64,000 nt of DNA from Guyanagaster necrorhizus (GCF_019112545.1 NW_025064883.1:558001-622000); one strand, 5' to 3'; shown: positions 1 through 11,773, counted from the stretch's first letter. Notes: generated by a model from the sequence alone, not told the origin. Translations and numbers: made by a program.

Positions 1-1595
1 GAGAGCCTGATAGGGCCGACTCTGAGTCCTCGAAGGAGTCGAAGAAGCGACCCCACATTGGTCCACCTTCTGCATCAGTAGGACCACCTTCAGCGCCCAT
101 GGAATTCATCTTGCAACGATTAGCTACATTCAAGTAGTGGGTGTGGATAATAGCTTACCTGCTCCAGAGTAGCATACGTCAACTTCAAGACATCGATTAT
201 AGCTACCAAACGCCCGTCGGCTTCAACGACAGGGAGATTAAGGTAGTGGCCATCTAGAGAATACAATTTTCAGCATCATAGAGTTAACGCGGAGGAGATG
301 CACGAACTATGCATCTTTTTCAGAGCATCATGAACAGTGAGAGTAGGAACCGCCGTATCAGGATGCGGCGTCATGACCCGAACGACACTACACCTTTCTG
401 CATCCAGTCCTGCGGCAATAACACGCAGTACAACATCTTTACTGGTGAAGATACCAGCAATCTTAGAGGGCATATTCGGTCCCAAACCATTTTCCATAAC
501 ACAGACAGCGGTCGTTTTCCTTTCCTTCATCAATTTGGCAACTTCACGAACTGTAGTCTTTGGTCCGACCATGGCAGGTTGAGTACGCGAGTCCATGAGA
601 CTGGTGAGGTCCGGAAGCGCCGTCTTTTCGCGCAGCTTCTCAGCCCAAGCAAGCATTGCGACGGCTTGTGGGTTTGAGGTTACGGATCCAAGTTCAGACT
701 GTACACCTGCCATTGCAGAAAAGAGCTGCTCGGAGGCAGCTGAACTTCTCTCGACCTTCCCGAGTGCTTCGTGAAAAACCTTTGTGATATCGAGAAGACC
801 AACTACGTTTCCTTCTTCGTTGCAAACGGGCTATCGAAGATTATTAGGGGTGCAGCTGATTTCAATATGCAGACACCCACTAGATGCCTAAAATGTTTTG
901 AAACCATCAGCTGCAGTGCCTCGGTCGCGCTCGTCGTCGACTGCGTGACCATAGGATTTCTGGTCATTATCTGATGCACGGGAGTGAGATGGGGATCCAA
1001 GCCGTCCGCAGTGACCTGAGATATGCATGAAAGATAGGAATGACGCGACGTAGAGGAGACGCACTCGATACGCCAAATCCTTGGCAGTGAAGATTCCGCT
1101 GAGCCCTTCGTCATCATCAACGACAAGGACACAGTCCGTTCGTTTGGCAGCACAAAGCTGACTTGCTTCTGCGACAGTGATGTTCTCAGGAACTGTTAGG
1201 GCTGGGGCTGGCTTGAGTGCCGCGACGGTTCCCTTTTGTGCATTTGACCTATTGCCGCGCTTACTGCTCCGCTGGTGCTGTGTCGTCGAAATGGTGCGCT
1301 TCCGGGCGAGTTCAGATTCTATCTTCTTGCGAATAGCCTATCCCACGTGTAAACTCGACACATAGAACCGGAACAGAGATACACGCACTTCGTCCCGCTT
1401 TGACTGCTTCTTCCTTGTTTCGCTTTGGAATCCTGAGAGCGACGACATGGACACGGAACCGTTCTGACCGTGGTTGAAACGGGAAGGAAGAGGAGAAGGA
1501 GAGCGGTCGGAGTTGGGTCCTGGAAAAGGGACAGGCGAGGGAGGGCCGAGATTACGCTGGGGATTAGAGTGCGAGGGTACTGGGATCCGTGACAT
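1..1595 (-). CDS. CBS-domain protein, Mug70-like (3' end off window)
   Basis: The gene starts with ATG at 1595 and runs off the left edge. A Ser/Pro/Arg-rich, probably disordered N-terminus (about 60 residues) precedes several CBS motifs: one around 1080-1190 (TDCVLVVDDDEGLSGIFTAK on the joined exons), one around 420-600 (KTTAVCVMENG, AGIFTSKDVVLRV), and a last one near 180-240 (LNLPVVEADGRLVAIIDV). After it comes a Gly-rich linker with MWGRFFDS and an acidic DSES segment, as in fungal CBS-PB1 proteins related to fission yeast Mug70. The PB1 domain expected next would lie outside the window. CBS pairs usually bind adenosyl ligands; no catalytic domain is visible. At least five introns are needed. 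Family assignment is firm; molecular function is unknown. Confidence 0.85.
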
Positions 1596-2196
1596 GCCTG
1601 TCCGACTCTGCTGATGTTGAGAGCTTTGCCTTTCCCTGCCAATCCCAAAGAATTACTTTTTTATTTTCGGCTTCCCATTGGCTCCTGTTTGGCAACAGCC
1701 TCGGCACTCCAGAACAGTCCAGTACCATCCACTGACTCGATATAAATTTCCAATATATTCGCATAGTCCGTCCTTTTCCTTCATTTCCATGCTACTGTCT
1801 TCCCACTTTCTCCTTGGTCTCACAAGTAGTAACCGCCCCCGATCAACGCCCATTGGCAGTCTGGCATGACACTGCGTATGTCAAAAAATTTCATTTATAA
1901 TAAATCCGAAACAGGTCTTTGCATAGATCCACGTCAGCTTCACGATGCCTTGGCCAACCTGCAGGACAGCTTCGATGGTGTCCTACTCCAAATAGGGAGT
2001 AAAAGAGAGACGTTGCGGTGTCGGCAAGAGCAGATGATACTGTAGACACCATGCTTTCAAATGTGTGTGTATGTATTGGAGACTCAGCCTACTGCAATAT
2101 ATCTACGAAACCCGCCATTTCGTTCAGTGGAGTATATACACATCGTCAAACCAGTCCAATAAGATTTGCATCGAGGCGCGTTCTACCAAGATAAAT
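1596..2196. other. intergenic region, upstream of CBS-protein gene
   Basis: This 600-bp gap separates the start of the CBS-protein gene from the stop of the POM33 gene, both on the minus strand, so it should hold the CBS-gene promoter and the POM33 3' UTR. I see AT-rich patches around 1880-1900 but no convincing coding exon, tRNA or repeat. Short open frames here lack coding character. Confidence 0.5.
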
Positions 2197-3341
2197 TTAC
2201 TGTCCACCCGCAGGCGCTGCAGCAGGCGTAATGTTGCTTCCTCCCCAGCGAGCTATCAACCGCCGCGCCTGAGACCAGATGTTGGCCAAGGTCGGGTTGT
2301 TCTGCTGAGCAAGCAGCGCGTTGATGCGAGCATCTGTAGCAGCAAAGGCATCACGAGTGAACGCTGACTGGTAGTATCGTTGCCGTAAAAAGTGAACATA
2401 AACAACGGGGGAGAGAAGTGAGTTTTGAAACACGAGGGCTCCGAGAACAACTCGAACGAGAATGAGAAGTTCGGTGTAGGCCACTGCACGCATTGCGGAG
2501 TCATAGTTGTCTACGGGGCACCCCTGTTAGCACGAAGAAGGGTATACACAATAAGAATCCAATCACTTTTAACCCAGACCTGGAGCTTCTTCGCATAGGG
2601 ATGTGGTGTAAGCGGTCCTCCAGAGGTAGCAGGTGGTCCTGGTGGAAGGAACTGAGCCATCAGGGTCGTTCGCGTAAAGGTCAGTGCATGGAACAAGGAG
2701 AAGATGCTGAATGGAAGAAGGGTGACTAGGAAACAATGAGCTATATGACATAAACGAGACGGAGGAATACGGACTAGCAATGGGCTTGGAAGACCACCAA
2801 AAGAATGCAAGTAAAAGATATTGGACGTTCTTACATAAAAATCTTGTCAGTACCTTTATCGAAATAATCAGAGAAGAGCTGCCTACTTCATCCATCATTG
2901 CCCGCCTGACGTAGGCAAGGTTGGGTTGAGGAGTCTGCTCGGTCGATAAGAAAGGATTACGTCATGAAACGAACCAACACGCACGCCTAGAGCTTTTCTG
3001 GACAAGGAAAGACGAATAAGCGACGGTAAGATGAATGTTCACGACAGTACTCACTGGCAGACAATGGCATAGCTGACGAGTGCACCAGTGTAACTCGCTG
3101 TGCGGCGTATGCGACCAACATGAGAGCATGTCCGACCGCCTTAGAGACTACGCACTTTTGTACCACCAAGACGAGACACTCTTAAAAGTGATCCAGGCGA
3201 TAAAATATCGCAATGCTGAGAGCAGCAAGATGAAGTGGCCAGACGCCCAGAGGTAATGCTGCACAGGCAGATGGGTTTGTTAAGCTCGGCTATGGTCGCA
3301 GCATGGAATGGTAAAAGAGGACAGACCTGAGTGGCAGCCAT
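2197..3341 (-). CDS. POM33: TMEM33/Pom33-family nuclear-envelope/ER membrane protein
   Basis: TMEM33 relatives (yeast Pom33/Per33, fission yeast Tts1) are multi-pass ER and nuclear-envelope proteins that shape ER tubules and help distribute nuclear pores. The first exon is only MAATQ (start 3341), followed by exons reading HYLWASGHFILLLSALRYF, YTGALVSYAIVC, NVQYLLLAFFWW and SIFSLFHALTFTRTTL, and a last exon with a hydrophobic helix, HFLRQRYYQSAFTR and a Gly/Ala-rich tail. These are the conserved blocks of the family: four or so membrane segments and an Arg-rich juxtamembrane stretch. The spacing of introns around the second and third membrane segments is inferred. The upstream neighbour HAS1 is on the same strand, 195 bp away. 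Confidence 0.85.
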
Positions 3342-3536
3342 AGAGGCTATTTGGAGGATGAAAATAGATGAGCAGGAAAGAATTTACTGAGATGAAGGCG
3401 ACGAATAATCCCGGTGTGGCCAGCTGTCCATGTTTGGCGCAACGTGGTCCATGACGGTTCACGTGATTTGGATGACGGAAATATGCTATTACTACTAGAG
3501 ATGCAGTAAACTGTAAAATAAATGTCGCAACGTCTC

Positions 3537-5426
3537 TCAGCGACTCCACTGACCACTAGCCGCCATCTTCTGCCGCTCTCTTCCCTTCTTGTACACCTCT
3601 TTCTCGACTCTTTTTCTTCCCAGTGCCTCTATCCGCCGACTTTTACCCTGATTCCGATGTTCCCGTACCTCCAGCTGTTTATCCTCGCCGTCGTCCAGTG
3701 CTGCCTCATCAAACTCTAGTTCCTCAAACTCTTCTTCTTCGTCATGGTGTGGACGTTTCCGCTTTGCTGACAAACTACTGCTCCCACCGCCGATATTCAC
3801 ATTGACGCGAGGAGGAACGGAGAAGCCAAAGGCCTTTCCAACCTTGGCGAGATCCAGCGCATTCACATCAAAAATCTTCTTGAGCGAGTATGAAGCGTAT
3901 GCTTGCAGGTATGACCGGAAGCCATCTTTGGCAGACTGGTGAAGGAAATAATTCTTCTGTAGTAACTTCTCGAGCTGATGGAAAATCAGCCGATGTTCAT
4001 TCAAAGGCAGAAGAAGACAGACCTGGCTCTGCACATTCTTTATACGATCTGCAGGGAAGCTGAACTCGTTGAGAGGTACCTTGGCCTCTTTCAGATATCT
4101 TAAGAATCCCAGCTCACTCTTGAGCAGAAATAGCAGACTTTTGCCCACTTTTCCTGCTCGAGCTGTACGACCAACCCGGTGGATGTATTCTCGAGGATCA
4201 TCAGGAGGGTCAAACTGGACGATCCAGTCTACACGAGGTATATCTAATCCTCGAGCAGCAACGTTAGTCGACAGCAAAATGCCTGACTCAGCATTGATGA
4301 ACTCGAAGAATGTGTTTGTCCGTTTCTGCTGTTTTTGCTTTCCCTACAGCAAGTCAGCATAACCAAGTTATTTCTTGACACTGGTGGACTTACATGTAAG
4401 TCGAGAACCGGGACATCAATGTAGTTGAGTAGTTCGGCATGATACTTGACAGAATCACAGCTGGAAAAGAAAACAATGATCTTTTTCTTTCGGTATTTGC
4501 TGAGAAAGGTGAAGAGTAGGAGGAATCGTCGGTCAGAGGAACATACAACGTAGCCCTGAGAAAGCGTCGATACAGTGCTAGTTGACTCTTCCTTATCAAC
4601 GTCCACTTGCACAGGACCAGGGCGAAGTGATATCCGCGCAAGATCCTGTACTTTTGTTGTCTGGGTAGCAGAGAATAGCATCGACTGCCGGTTTTCTGAT
4701 GCAGACTTGTGAGAAACGCAAGGATGAAGAACGTGTAGCGCACCGTTAGGCAAGAGCTTTATAATTCTCTTCATCTGCTCCTCAAACCCTACTTCAAGAA
4801 TTCTGTCCGCTTCATCGATAACCAAAGCCTTCAGATTGCGATATACGAAGCCTTTTGTGCTCTGCTCTAGTCAGTAAGCACCAGTGAACGATGGAAGTAT
4901 GATGCGCACCTCGAGATGATCCCATAACCGTCCGGGAGTCGCTACCAGGAGATTAACACCCTTCGCTAGCTTGTCCGCTTCTGCTCTTCGATTGGCACCT
5001 CCCATGATGATACCAAACGTTTGCGAATGATGAGCCATGAGATCTTTCGCAACGCCGAATATTTGCAAAGCTAGTTCTCGTGTCGGCGAAATGATGATGA
5101 TTCCAGTCCCTGTTGCAAAGTATTAGTAGAAGTACAGCGAGGAACTAGAAATCTATACCGTTCTGAGGCTTGAATTTTAATCTATGTAAAAGTTCCACAG
5201 CCGGAATGAGGAACGCGAGCGTTTTTCCAGACCCGGTACGAGCAGCGCCTAGGAGATCTTTGCCAGCGAGAAGCAAGGGAATCGATTTTTCTTGTACGGG
5301 TGTCATGGTAGAGAACCCCATTTCTTCAAGGGCCTTCAATGCGTGTTGGGATAGTTCAAGGGTAGAAAATGGCTTCCTAGGCGAAGCGTTGTCCGTCACA
5401 ATAGAGGAGGAGGCTCCAGTGTCCAT
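3537..5426 (-). CDS. HAS1: DEAD-box RNA helicase Has1 (DDX18)
   Basis: Has1 is a nucleolar ATP-dependent RNA helicase needed for making both ribosomal subunits. All core motifs are visible in order: Q motif region ([10 protein letters not shown]), motif [10 protein letters not shown], Ia SPTRELA, DEAD in [16 protein letters not shown] (LFSAT), TNVAARGLD and [11 protein letters not shown]. The C-terminal block with [20 protein letters not shown] and [17 protein letters not shown] is the Has1-specific DUF4217-type region. The protein ends in an acidic stretch ([12 protein letters not shown]) then a Lys/Arg-rich tail. The start at 5426 is the first ATG in the frame; the frame stays open upstream without an ATG, and an alternative ATG at 5541 lies in another frame. 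At least five introns. It is divergent from PTH2, 126 bp away. Confidence 0.93.
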
Positions 5427-5552
5427 TGCGCAAGCCACCGTATGAATGAACAATGATTTGGGCCGGTGAGAGGTCAATAGGCTTTTTGTCGACGGTCGAT
5501 GAAGAATTGAAAAAAGCTGCCTCGGAGTTTGCCGAATCCATCTTTTCCGTTC
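5427..5552. promoter_or_regulatory. shared divergent promoter HAS1/PTH2
   Basis: The start codons of HAS1 (minus) and PTH2 (plus) are 126 bp apart, so transcription start signals for both genes must lie in or overlap this stretch, unless one leader extends into the other gene. No TATA box is evident. Confidence 0.5.
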
Positions 5553-6401
5553 ATGTCTCGTTCTGCTTGTTCGTACTCTGCTATTCAGGCTGTTCTGCTT
5601 CCGGCTGAGATTTTTTCTATCTAGTCATAACAACCCTTGCTCTGGGGGTCGCTTCCGGTGCTCTCGGATTTTTTGTTGGTTACTTACGACACCGTCCTGA
5701 AGAAAATCAGCTTGGACACGAAGCAGAAGACGAGGAAGACATCCCTGACGGAGATCTTACTGCTGTATCAGCTCGTTTTCTTGAGCCCTGCAAACTTGTA
5801 TGAAAATATATTTTATTTTGGCTGTATCAACAACCAGAATGCAGGTTTTGGTCGTTCGAACTGATCTGAAAATGGGTAGCGGTAAAATAGCGGCACGGTA
5901 GGCGTGACTCCTTGTGTTTTGTAATAGTAACTGATTTCATGTGTAGATGCGGGTGCGTCTGTTGAAGTGGACATGCGATTTCTCAGCCTTAGGAACTCGA
6001 TAGAGACGCGACACTTCGCTGCTACAAGGCGCTGGTGAAGAAAAATTCTAGCGTGGGGCATGTCTGTATTCACTAAAATGTCGCTGACGATGTTGTAGCT
6101 TGTTGGCCATTGGGAACACACAGGGTAAATTATGTACCCTTGCAACAGTTGGAGATCATCTGAATGCCCGCAGGCAAGCGAAAATCGTGCTCAAGACTAC
6201 TTCAGAGGAACGGATTCTTGAACTGGAAACGATCGCGAAGAGCCTGAACCTATGCGCACGTTCAGTAAAGGACCAGTAAGCTTTTGATGGATTATTAGCT
6301 CCAGTTGACTGGTCTGCAGGGGTACAAGGACGGTTCTTGGCATTGGCCCTGCTCCCGTCAGACTCATCAACGAAGTTACTGGCAAATTGCGCTTGCTGTG
6401 A
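5553..6401 (+). CDS. PTH2: peptidyl-tRNA hydrolase 2 (Pth2 family)
   Basis: Pth2 cleaves peptidyl-tRNA to recycle tRNAs from stalled translation; the eukaryotic form is often membrane-anchored at mitochondria. A short first exon (MSRSA) joins by a gttcgt intron to a hydrophobic helix ([17 protein letters not shown]), then an acidic linker ([10 protein letters not shown]). The catalytic domain starts with [16 protein letters not shown], continues with [16 protein letters not shown] and [18 protein letters not shown], and ends with [26 protein letters not shown] just before the TGA. The segment between GKIAA and ATLRCYK, which normally carries a Q-C-x-H-A motif, cannot be read cleanly: the simplest splice (acceptor near 6008) gives only R-D there. 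The rest of the family match is unambiguous. At least five introns. Confidence 0.85.
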
Positions 6402-6891
6402 GGACAGAAGATAGGAATCTGATTGCTATACAAGGCCAGTCTAGATGGCTAATGGTGCAGTGTACATGCGGATGTTAGTGATACAGTGTGGAGAATAGAA
6501 AGGATACAATCAGCAATCTGGTACACCATTGTCACCGACTTGGTGCAACAGACATGTATCGACTTGACATGCGTTGTTTCATTCATAGCAGCTGACGAGT
6601 CGGATCCACCGCTCTGAACCTTCGAGTTTCCTGTCGTAGTTGTGCTGCCGGTGGCCCCATTGTCTAAGCAGAGTTATACGCACTGCAGACTTAGCGGACA
6701 AGACCTTGATGAGAGTGGGTGAACCGTCTGTACAGAGGGGAAGAACCAGAGACCACGCCTTATACTGCTCAGGCTCCGGTATTGTTGACGCGTCTTCCTA
6801 GGGGCACGTGAACTCAATTTTTGCCTAATTCAATGTCGTGCTCGCGAATGAATGTTCCTTTTCTTCCTGCCTTTTGTTTCTTTTTACCGTC
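6402..6891. other. intergenic region, PTH2 3' end and SYM1 promoter
   Basis: A 490-bp gap between two plus-strand genes. On the minus strand a frame of about 40 codons (roughly 6585-6720) is open but has no family resemblance I can recognise and no convincing start. No tRNA-like cloverleaf or B-box was found by eye. Confidence 0.4.
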
Positions 6892-7703
6892 ATGTCCAGC
6901 TTTGCCGTCGCACGAGCATACCATCAGTCTTTCCACACTTACCCTAGTATCACGCTTGCCTGCATAGGTGGAACCATGAATGGACTCGGCGATGTCGTTG
7001 CTCAGGTCTCTCAGATGATCGTCAGTCGTTATGCCTATTTGAAAAGGGTGTTTCTCAAAAAACCGTGCAGTTCACAAAAGCACATGAACAACGTCCTTCG
7101 TATGATTTTCACAGAACATTTCGCTTTTTCTGCTTCGGTTTTGCAATAAGTATGCCCTTTTCTCTTTCAGATTCTTTCCGTCTCACCTCCCTTCTAGGTC
7201 CCTGGATTGGAAGATGGAACAAATTCCTCGAGTGTCGATTCCCAATAAGGCGCACTTCCACCAACTCGAGTCGTGGAAGGGCCAAATCTCTCGCCAAAAG
7301 AGTCGCCTGTGATCAAATTTTCATGTGCGCTTCTCTCTCATCTCTCTATGTTGGAACACTTCTGACAGTCAACCTGATAGGGCACCAATTGGGGTATGTA
7401 TAGCTTCGGTTCTTCGCTTCCTTCTCTGATCTCCGTCGGCAGCTCGCTCTCTTTTTGGGTTCTATGGGATTAATGGAAGGCCGAAATCTCTCTCAAATAC
7501 AAGAAAAATACAAAGATCTTTACAAGCCCGCCCTCATCACCAACTGGCAAGTCTGGCCCGTCGCGCAACTCGTCAACTTTCGTTTCATGCCTCTGCCCTA
7601 TCGCGTCCCCTTCCAATCCACATGCGGTGTGTTCTGGACGCTCTATTTGTCCATCATCAATTCAAAGTTGGCTTCCATCTTCAATGTTTATCGCGATTAC
7701 TAA
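6892..7703 (+). CDS. SYM1: Mpv17/PMP22-family membrane protein (Sym1-like)
   Basis: Family members (yeast Sym1, mammalian Mpv17) are four-helix inner mitochondrial membrane proteins, thought to form channels and required under stress. Exon 1 (start 6892) carries a family-type opening with YHQSFHTYPSITLACIGG and GLGDVVAQ. Next come FTKAHEQRPSYDFHRTFRFF, then PWIGRWNKFLECRFP, and the diagnostic C-terminal block MGLMEGRNLSQIQEKYKDLY, PALITNWQVWPVAQLVNFRF, MPLPYRVPFQSTCGVFWTLY. Introns fall after QMI (7009 region), at 7150-7198 and near 7395-7440. Whether it acts in mitochondria or peroxisomes cannot be told from sequence alone. It converges on UTP4. Confidence 0.92.
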
Positions 7704-7892
7704 CTTCACTGGTAGTGAGGATCAAAAACAAGATAGACGGGATCCCTCGAACTGAATTTCTTCTCAACATGGACACTAATATATATACATATCTATCGCA
7801 TTTAATCACGAGTTCCTCTCATCATTTCAACCGGAATCATCTGTAGTCCATACTAGTCATACATCCTAGAGCATGTAGTAGCATACAACATT

Positions 7893-10750
7893 TCATGAAG
7901 CCCCATACTTGTGTCTAAAGTAAGCTGGCGGCAACGTAGCAAGAACATCAACTAACGGCCTCTCAACCACAACCAACTCTCCAGGAGAGATGAAATCAGC
8001 ATGCAAGATCGGTCTAAAGTGAGTGATCATTTTAAAGTCAGTAGCATGCTGATCCTGGGCCGCAATCGCAGGCCGCTTCATGTTGTGCGCGCGCCGACGC
8101 TTTTTATTGAATCCACCATTACTAAAGTTGGAGCCGTCCATATTGATCTTGCACATCCAGGTCGAACCCCAGAACAAGGCGTATTTCGTCGGTGAAGAGT
8201 CTGACGTACTCTGTCGCGCACCAGGATCGAATGCCACACCAACAATAGGATCATGCGCCTGGGTGAATCGCTGAGGGAGACTCGCAACGAGGGCCTTGGA
8301 CCACGAGGGGAACTGTCGTGATTCCACATCGTATATCTGGATGGAGTTGTCAGGGAAGGCGAGGGTTAGCAAACTTGACTTTGACGGGTCAAACGCCAAG
8401 GTTTGAGCGGGATGAGCGAAAGAAGGTAGAACGCAATGGTGCTGAAAGTTCTTGAGAAAGAAGACGCGGAAGCAAGACAAAATACTTACTTGGATAGAGT
8501 CCAGGTTGAAGACATGAGTCCGGGCGTTATCGTCAGAAGTCGCAGCCCACTGTCCATCAGCACTGACAGAAATTCGCAGAATGTTAACAGCCACACAAGA
8601 TGATGAATTATTGTCGGGCGTAGCCTCCATATCAACATCCCCGTCAGGCCTGAGTTTCTTGGTGACCCGGTCTCCACCCATACCGTTTCTCTGGCGGTGA
8701 TGATCAAACCTTCGCAAAACCCTGGGTTCACCCGAATCATTTCCTATATCTATGAGTAAGACGCAAGATGACATGGACGTTGCCATCACAAGCTTGGAAG
8801 AATCAGGTGTAAACGCGAAGGCCAGTCCTCCTGTCGAATCAGGTGTAAAAGGAAGCTGGGCTTGCAATATTGATCCAAAGTTGCGCACTCGTTTAGGTGT
8901 GAGATCACCCTTGGGCTGAACCTTTCATCAGTTGATGTATGACGACGCAACCAGCGAATATACTCACATCGGTCGCCAAAGAAAACAATTTGGTCTCATA
9001 CAGATCGGAAACAACGAACCATAGGCCATCATCTGATATAGCACTCGCAACAAGGTTGGTGTGGACATTAAGATCCATCTCCAAAACTTTCTCCCAAGCG
9101 TCATCTCCAGACGCCGTTTCTCCATCATCAAGATTCCCCTCGGAACGTTGGTTGATTCTCCATATGCTCACGCCAGCTTCTCGCAGGCAAGAAACGAGAC
9201 GGGCACCTCGGGAAATGGATATTGCAGAGGCGTTCGACGGTCCAGCCGCGTATGCCAGTCGTCGATGGTAGGACTCACTAAACGTAGCCTCGGTACTAGT
9301 TGCAAGTGGATTTATGATTTTATTGATTGTGCTAGAAGGAAGTGCGGCGGGTGTGACGACGACGGACATGTCAAGCCCACCGGAGGCCAGTACAGGAGCG
9401 ATGTCGATGGGGAAAGATCGTTTATGTGTGATTGGTAGAGGTGTGTAGGGTGGCCACATCGCCAGTGCACGGACGTCATGTGAATGCAATCGACGAAAAC
9501 TTGATTGGATCCATCGAGTTGTTGTCCGTCCTGCAGATGAGCCGTCGGTCACATGAGTTTTTACCAGCGAATATTGCGTCGTCTTTTGATCTACGCCTGA
9601 GGAGTATACAACTGACCCTTCCTAGAGATAAATTAAGTTAACTAACGCGATTGACAAGACAACAGAAGGAACTGACAGGACTGACTGCGAGACACAGAGC
9701 ATCAGCATCGTGCCCTTGGAAGGTTTGCAGCTGAGTGCAAGTCCTTGAATCCCAGAACTTGACCATTCCGAGGGAGTCCCCAGAGACAATGGTACCATCG
9801 CTTGTACAAGTCAGTGGCGGCGACAAAGACAGAAAAGAGCACCAACCCAAGTGCACACACTGCCCATACCAGGGTCCTTTCGCCTCGTACTTTGTCAGTA
9901 CCCATTCGTTCGGATGAGCGGCCCGTTACAGCATCCCATTTACGCAGACTGCTATCCGACCCTCCTGTCACCAACCATGAGTCTGCCCACTCGTATTCTT
10001 CGTCGTCAGTTTGTCTGGGGTCAGTCGAGGCTCGCTTGAGAGTGGGTGGACCCCATGCAATGCTCAAAAGTCGGGATTTGACGCGATCGAACTTTCGAAG
10101 GTGAACTAAATCATCGTCTAGCAAAGACAGGATGCGTATACTTCCGTCCTCGCATCCCATTGCCAGCTGAGTCGACGCAGGGTTGACTGAGACGGACCAA
10201 ATAGAGCCACCCTGGGAACTTATAGTTCTCTATCAGAAATGTCATTCAACACTGCAGAAGAAGGCGGTATATAACCTACTCGCACGCAACATCGGTCCGT
10301 GTCCCATTCCAACAGTTCACTGCCGCCGCCGGAGCTGAACAGGCGTAGTACATCAAGATTCGGAACCTCGTCAAAACGAAGCTGATGCGGACATCGTATG
10401 GAGAAGGCAAGAGAATCGACTTTGGATGGATATAGACCTGGTAGTGTCTGAGGCGAGATTAGCACAAGTCATAGAGAGCAGTAGTTGCACACCTTGGTCA
10501 CTGCCCACGCTTGGGGTGAATGAAAACCATCCTTCTCGCCTGCCCAGTGACAAAGATCGATGCTCCCATTGGCATGACCAACAGCGAGGGTTGCGAAACG
10601 TGGAAACTGGGCTGCTGCCGTTGAAGCCTTTGCTTTGGGCGAGGGTAGGGGCAGAGGAGGAAAGGCCAAGGCGGTGATTGGAGAAGGGGTATAGTCGACG
10701 AACCTGCAACGGTGGACGCTGATGGCTGTCTGAATGTGAGAGTCGGCCAT
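7893..10750 (-). CDS. UTP4: WD40 small-subunit processome protein Utp4 (cirhin)
   Basis: Utp4 belongs to the t-UTP/UTP-A subcomplex of the SSU processome, which binds nascent pre-rRNA and is needed for 18S rRNA maturation and Pol I transcription. The N-terminus reads VHRCRFVDYTPSPITALAF, the family opening, followed by WD-repeat pieces: LAVGHANGSIDL, LFSSGGGSELLEWD, MGCEDGSIRIL, WLVTGGSDSSLRKWD, TIVSGDSLGMVKFWDSRT, and further blades in the C-terminal half (VLASGGLDMSVVV, GLAFAFTPDSSKLVMAT). The gene ends with HADFISPGELVVVERPLVDV and DVLATLPPAYFRHKYGAS, a typical Utp4 C-terminus. ATG at 10750 is clear. About eight introns. It is divergent from TIM10, with 122 bp between start codons. Confidence 0.92.
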
Positions 10751-10872
10751 GGCTGCACCAAGAGACGCGACTTTTTTTTTTCCGATGCCTGATCTGGGCG
10801 AAAAAACGTGACCAGGTACATTACCTGCACCTTGAGAATCACGGTCATCAAAAACTACGCTTCAAAAACATC
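10751..10872. promoter_or_regulatory. shared divergent promoter UTP4/TIM10
   Basis: A 122-bp gap separates the two start codons. It contains a run of ten T residues around 10772-10781 on the plus strand, which would be a poly-A tract on the UTP4 sense strand. Such poly(dA:dT) tracts commonly exclude nucleosomes in fungal promoters; that role here is inferred. Confidence 0.5.
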
Positions 10873-11267
10873 ATGTCCTTCCTTGGTGGTGGTCCGCGGG
10901 CTGGTCCAAATGGCGGTGTCAACCCAGAAAAAATTGAAATGGCCATTACCGAGTGACTATCCTCATTCTTCGTTTTCGCTCCGTTCTGACTGTATCCACA
11001 GACTGGACACAGTCACCGACTTCTTCAACCGCATGGTGGCGTATGGACGTTCTTTTTGTCCCCTTTGAGATGTCTGAACGTTGCTCTAGGTCATGCCATA
11101 ATAAATGCATTCCCGCCAGATACGCAGACGGCGAGCTGAACAAAGGCGAGCAGGTCTGCATAGACCGCTGCGTCGCAAAATACAACGACGTGCAGAAGAA
11201 AGTCGGCGAGAAGATACAAAGTAGAAGTGCAGCGAACGCAGGTAGCTCAGGCTTCGGTCCACTGTAA
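10873..11267 (+). CDS. TIM10: mitochondrial intermembrane-space chaperone Tim10
   Basis: Small Tim proteins form a Tim9-Tim10 hexamer that escorts hydrophobic precursors across the intermembrane space. Joined exons give a 98-residue protein starting MSFLGGG. The signature twin CX3C is present: CHNKC and CIDRC, separated by IPARYADGELNKGEQV, which matches Tim10 rather than Tim9. Exon 1 ends in MAITE (donor near 10950), exon 2 encodes LDTVTDFFNRMVA, and exon 3 starts at SCHNKC (acceptor near 11090); both joins keep frame. The four cysteines would form the two intramolecular disulphides introduced by the Mia40 pathway. Confidence 0.93.
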
Positions 11268-11388
11268 TCATCTTCCATCGCACCATATTTATTCCTCGGC
11301 CCCCACACTCTGAAATCTAAGATCGAAAGTAATTCCGTGTCAAGTCTACACCAAAGCAATTGTAGTGCGAAAAAGTAAAAACAACAGG

Positions 11389-11773
11389 TCATTTCCCAAA
11401 AGTTGGGAAGCATTCAGCAAGGGTCTTGCTGTGCTTGTTCTGTGCATGCTCCTCTAGCCTGTTACGATAATTCGTTCAGAAAAAAAATACGATGAGTCCT
11501 CAAATACTCACGCGGGTGCCCGAGTAGTGACAAACTTGATGAAGATATTAGCCAGCCCCCTGTCATGTAAGGGATGTAAAATGCTCACGAATGCCTGTCG
11601 ACATGTCGCACAGAGGATGTTCGTAGCTGCTGCGTTGGACTTTGACTGCGACTTGGATCCCTTCGCAGCGTTTTTGTCCGCATTTCTCTCCCGTTTCTGA
11701 GCTGCCTTGGCGCCCTATACATGAGATGAGAATGAGCCACCATACAGACAACTTTTTCTCTCACGTTTCCCAT
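11389..11773 (-). CDS. small SERF-like/zinc-finger protein (At2g23090-like family)
   Basis: A small gene of four exons, about 77 residues. Exon 1 is just MGN (start 11773), then GAKAAQKRERNADKNAAKG, a Lys/Ala-rich SERF (4F5)-like segment, then TNILCATCRQAF, FVTTRAPALEEHAQNKH and SKTLAECFPTFGK. The C-A-T-C ... H-x4-H pattern makes a single C2H2-type zinc finger. This arrangement is that of conserved small eukaryotic proteins represented by Arabidopsis At2g23090; their function is not established. It ends 122 bp from the TIM10 stop (convergent) and is divergent from the threonine aldolase gene. Confidence 0.85.

Noticed and set aside
309..677. Two plus-strand open frames over the CBS gene (309-677 and 337-582)
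   Set aside because: They lie antisense to the CBS-domain exons, whose protein pattern is clear; the plus-strand products show no family features.
3280..3549. Minus-strand frame reading [13 protein letters not shown]
   Set aside because: It lies between POM33 and HAS1, overlaps the POM33 first exon in another frame and has no family resemblance. It is probably HAS1 3' UTR and POM33 promoter.
5427..5541. Longer HAS1 start at 5541 ([11 protein letters not shown])
   Set aside because: It is in a different frame from the helicase, and no well-placed intron joins the two; the ATG at 5426 suffices.
6585..6720. Minus-strand frame upstream of SYM1, first thought to be a small mitochondrial ribosomal protein
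   Set aside because: The likeness to an L33-type start was superficial; no matching Cys or KL pattern follows.
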